Shown piece by piece: positions 60,616 to 64,000 of a stretch of DNA of 64,000 nt. Each line of letters begins with the position of its first letter. Positions within the stretch are counted from its first letter, which is position 1. The stretch is from Theocolax elegans (Eukaryota > Arthropoda > Insecta > Hymenoptera > Cerocephalidae). The position numbers were made by a program, and so were the translations under genes. The DNA lies in contig CM047428.1 in NCBI GenBank assembly GCA_026168455.1, positions 14,789,313 through 14,853,312 on the forward strand, written 5' to 3'. Under the pieces are notes generated by a model that saw only the letters and a list, made by a program, of their open reading frames with translations, was not told the origin of the DNA and made no database searches.

Positions 60616-60829
60616 CTGTAAATATAAATAAAAAGAAAATCCTATTATTCTTGTATTAGAAATAAAGCTAAATATTCAAAAACGTAAAAAATATCACATT
60701 AAGTAATAAAAGTTGTTAGAAGATAACACATTAAACATCAGTTAAATAATGGATTGAAAATTCTTAATGATGTTCGCAAAACACTTTAATTAATATTGCA
60801 TAATTACATAATTTAACAATTGTTATATA

Positions 60830-61815
60830 ATAATAATAATAATAATAATTTATTTATTTCCTTGTACAGATTTTTACATCTTTTTACATTTCCCGTTGTT
60901 TACAAAAATATAATATTATTCCGCTGATATATGAGTAAATATAAAGTATCTTTTTCTCTATAACCCCCAAAAGAACTTATACATCTTATGAATTTACATA
61001 TTTACAGGATCTACATTCTATTTATCGTCGCAATACTTATTTACAAATATATTTTCCAACTTAGCCTATTTTATCCTATCTAGTTACCATTTTTGTCCTG
61101 CACTAAGCAATCATTCTTGCCCTGTGACTTTGCTAACTTTTCAAACTCCCTGCTGTAATTATAAATTTCTTTTCTGGGGTTCCCTTTTAATATTTTATTA
61201 AAGCTTGTTTCTTTTCCTCTCTACCTCTTGTTAACCACATGAATCAATCACTTCTCCCCATTCCTTGTTTATTTTATCCCTTGCTATTTTGCACTCCCAA
61301 ATGTGATCTATATCCTCCTGCTCCATTTTACATACCCTACATGATATATCTTGTAACCTTTCCCTCTTGTTTTTTCCTATACTCCCACATCTTATTCTTG
61401 CCCACGTTCTTTTTTCAGTTTCGTTTATATTCCTTACTATCCCAATACCTTTCTTGACCTAACTCTACTTTTATATATTTGTACAAGTTGTTGTATTCTG
61501 ATCTCTCTATTTTACCCCAGTCTTTTTGAATTTCCTGTCTATCAATGTTTTAACCCCATTTTCTAATCTGTAAGTAACTTTTCGGTGTTTACGTTTCCTT
61601 TTAGTTCGACTAAACTTTCTCCATCTCCCCCTCTCTAAGCGCTTTTTCCAATTCCTTTCCCCATTTTGTAGGATTTCTGTTTAGTATTCCTCTAATTTCT
61701 CTCGTAAACACATAAAAGGTAGTCTATCTTTACCCATATTCATCACAGTTCCTAAGTACCTACTTGCTCTTTTCCTGGTTTCTACTACTAAACTACAGTG
61801 CCAGTCACTTACTTT
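60830..61815 (-). pseudogene. 3' end of a second LINE, left palindrome arm
   Basis: Read on the minus strand, this has the C-terminal ORF2 zinc region of a non-LTR element (CRVCKMEQEDIDHIWECKIA, then ARDKINKEWGEVI), preceded by Arg/Lys-rich text with several frameshifts. It ends in a (TAA)n tail at about 60830-60850, the kind of tail known for I-clade elements. The 5' part is missing. It is distinct from the LINE at 54983. Confidence 0.55.
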
Positions 61816-62865
61816 ACCCCCCCCACCCCGGAGCAAAATAGGACTAAAGTTTAAAGTTTTGTATCTTTGAAGAGATCGTCGTACAAAAACCAGTCGGAGA
61901 CCATTTGAAAGCTTATTTTAATACCTTTCGATTGGCCTAAGTCACTTATAAAAAATACTATTTTTTGAAACTATTAAATGGCAATAACTAGTTTAAAAAA
62001 AAATTTTTTGGACACCTTTTTGAATTCAATGCAGTTTTCAAAAGATTGACGAAACCAAAAAGTTATCCAGATAGATTTTTAGCTTTTTTCAACAGCTTTC
62101 GACTGGATTTTTTTTCATTTTTGTAACTTTATTTTAAACAAAGTTACGGTAGTTTTTGCTCGAAAATAGCCCTTTTTTTTAAAATCTAAATATATTAAAA
62201 ACTTTTATAGATACAAAAAATGATAAAGAGAAAAAATGTCACTTTTATATCGTAGAGTACGAAAATGTTTTAAGTAAGAGTAAACAAAAAATTTTTTATT
62301 AACTGTATATTTTACCTCTGCAGGTTGATTTTTTTACAAACGATGATTGTACTTAAAAAAATACAGGTAATAAAAAATTTTTTTGTTTACTCTTACTTAA
62401 AACATTTTCGTACTCTACGATATAAAAGTGACATTTTTTCTCTTTATCATTTTTTGTATCTATAAAAGTTTTTAATATATTTAGATTTTAAAAAAAAGGC
62501 TATTTTCGAGCAAAAACTACCGTAACTTTGTTTAAAAATAAAGTTACAAAAATGAAAAAAAATCCAGTCGAAAGCTGTTGAAAAAAGCTAAAAATCTATC
62601 TGGATAACTTTTTGGTTTCGTCAATCTTTTGAAAACTGCATTGAATTCAAAAAGGTGTCCAAAAATTTTTTTTTTAAACTAGTTTATTGCCATTTAATAG
62701 TTTCAAAAAATAGTATTTTTATAAGTGACTTAGGCCAATCGAAAGGTATTAAAATAAGCTTTCAAATGGTCTCCGACTGGTTTTTGTACGACGATCTCTT
62801 TCAAAGATACAAACTTTAAACTTTATCCTATTTTGCTCCGGGGTGGGGGGGGTAAAAGTAAGTGG
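61816..62865. repeat. Central hairpin segment of the palindrome
   Basis: The segment between the two LINE fragments starts ACCCCGGAGCAAAATAGG and ends with its complement CCTATTTTGCTCCGGGGTGG. Pairing continues inward for about 500 bp per side (for example AAAACCAGTCGGAGACCATT). No open frame or transposase is present. It may be an independent foldback element or just the palindrome centre. Confidence 0.75.
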
Positions 62866-63835
62866 ACTGGCACTGTAGTTTAGTAGTAGAAACCAGGAAA
62901 AGAGCAAGTAGGTACTTAGGAACTGTGATGAATATGGGTAAGATAGACTACCTTTTATGTGTTTAAGAGAAGAAATTAGAGGAATACTAAACAGAAATCC
63001 TACAAAATGGGGAAAGGAATTGGAAAAAGCGCTTAGAGAGGGGAGATGGAGAAAGTTTAGTCGAACTAAAAGGAAACGTAAACACCGAAAAGTTACTTAC
63101 AGGATTAGAAAATGGGTTTAAAACATTGATAGAACAGGAAATTCAAAAGACTGGGGTAAAATGAGAGATCAGAATACAAACAACTTGTACAACAATATAT
63201 AAAAGTAGAGGTTAGGTCAAGAAAGGTATTGGGATAGTACGGATATAACGAAACTGAAAAAGAACAGTGGGCAAGAAGAAGACTGTGGGAGTATAGGAAA
63301 AAACAAGAGGAAAGGTTACAAAGATATATCATGTCGGGTATGTAAAAATGGAGCAGGAGGATATAGATCACATTTGGGAGTGCAAAATAGCAAGGGATAA
63401 AATAAACAAGGAATGGGGAGAAGTGATTGATTATGTGGGTTAAAGAGGTAGAGAGGAAAAGAAACAAGCTTTAATAAAAATATTAAAGGGAACCCAGAAA
63501 GAAATTTATAATTACAGCAGGGAGTTTGAAAAGTTAGCAAGTCACAGGGCAAGAATGATTGCTTAGTGCAGGACAAAAAATGGTAACTAGATAGGATAAA
63601 ATAGGCTAAGTTGGAAAATATATTGTAAATAAGTATTGCGACGATAAATAGAATGTAATCCTGTAAATATGTAAATTCATAAGATGTATAAGTTCTTTTG
63701 GGGGTTATAGAGAAAAAGATACTTTATATTTACTCATATATCAGCGGAATAATATTATATTTTTGTAAACAACGGGAAATGTAAAAAGATGTAAAAATCT
63801 GTACAAGGACATAATAAATTATTATTATTATTATT
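62866..63835 (+). pseudogene. 3' end of a second LINE, right palindrome arm
   Basis: Mirror copy of 60830-61815, read on the + strand, ending in (ATT)n at about 63816-63840. The zinc region is present but shifted by an extra A near 63346 that the left arm lacks. The minus-strand open frames over it (63105-63576) are antisense shadows. Confidence 0.55.
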
Positions 63836-64000
63836 ATTATATAACAATTGTTAAATTATGTAATTATGCAATATTAATTAAAGTGTTTTGCGAACATCAT
63901 TAAGATTTTCAATCCATTATTTAACTGATGTTTAATGTGTATCTTCTAACAACTTTTATTACTTAATGTGATATTTTTTACGTTTTTGAATATTTAGCTT

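Larger units (their letters stand above)
60665..64000. repeat. Large palindrome (inverted repeat), arms about 1.65 kb, reaching the window end
   Basis: 60665 onward (AAGCTAAATATTCAAAAACG) is the reverse complement of the last bases of the window, and pairing continues inward to a short unpaired centre near 62310-62360. Arms differ only by scattered single-base indels and substitutions. Because the pairing is still in register at 64000, the palindrome very probably extends past the window on both sides of view only if the left limit at 60665 is not its edge. Confidence 0.9.

Noticed and set aside
63105..63576. Minus-strand ORFs with leucine/phenylalanine-rich, membrane-like sequence (and 61239-61457 +)
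   Set aside because: Antisense of the LINE 3' end in each palindrome arm.

Overview
This window is AT-rich insect nuclear DNA. It has split genes with GT-AG introns, abundant (ATT)n and (AT)n microsatellites, foldback and TTAA-flanked MITEs, non-LTR retrotransposons and an endogenous viral fragment. Gene content (a fruitless-type BTB zinc-finger locus, frizzled, a FAM210 protein) fits an insect; Hymenoptera is my guess from the repeat and EVE style, not from any diagnostic gene.

Region 1 (about 1-26 kb, + strand) looks like the 3' part of a BTB-C2H2 zinc-finger gene, most likely fruitless, with alternative 3' exons. One terminal exon (2380-3011) carries a zinc-finger pair. A second set (14081-14319, 16728-17018, 21345-21497) is splice-phase compatible and encodes another zinc-finger pair plus a short conserved-looking tail. 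The spaces between exons hold large, nearly identical tandem duplications (5.0-10.5, 12.5-13.9, 17.4-20.9, 21.3-25.7 kb), usually bounded by microsatellites. The last one duplicates the tail exon.

Region 2 (26-32.4 kb) is non-coding. It has a TTAA-flanked MITE colonised by a 252-bp tandem repeat. Region 3 (32.4-37.4 kb) holds a complete three-exon frizzled gene (567 aa, + strand) and its 3' region. Region 4 (37.5-43.7 kb) is a nest of mobile and viral DNA: a tRNA-like SINE, a broken nucleoprotein-like endogenous viral element on the minus strand in which a 133-bp piece of its own coding sequence has expanded to about 16 copies, and Ty3/gypsy-like remnants.

Region 5 (45.0-50.5 kb, minus strand) has two small two-exon genes: a FAM210/DUF1279 mitochondrial protein and an unrecognised 165-aa protein. 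Region 6 (51.4-64 kb) is repeat-rich: a foldback element, a degenerate ~97-bp repeat, a 174-bp repeat, possible minus-strand exon fragments, and an almost full-length non-LTR retrotransposon (54983-60339) with a 9-bp target-site duplication and an Inr plus DPE internal promoter. The window ends in a palindrome of at least 3.3 kb whose arms each carry the 3' end of another LINE.

The near-identical duplications and end palindrome could be real, or could be uncollapsed haplotypes or read-chimera artefacts; the sequence alone cannot decide. All gene models come from reading frames and splice signals only.
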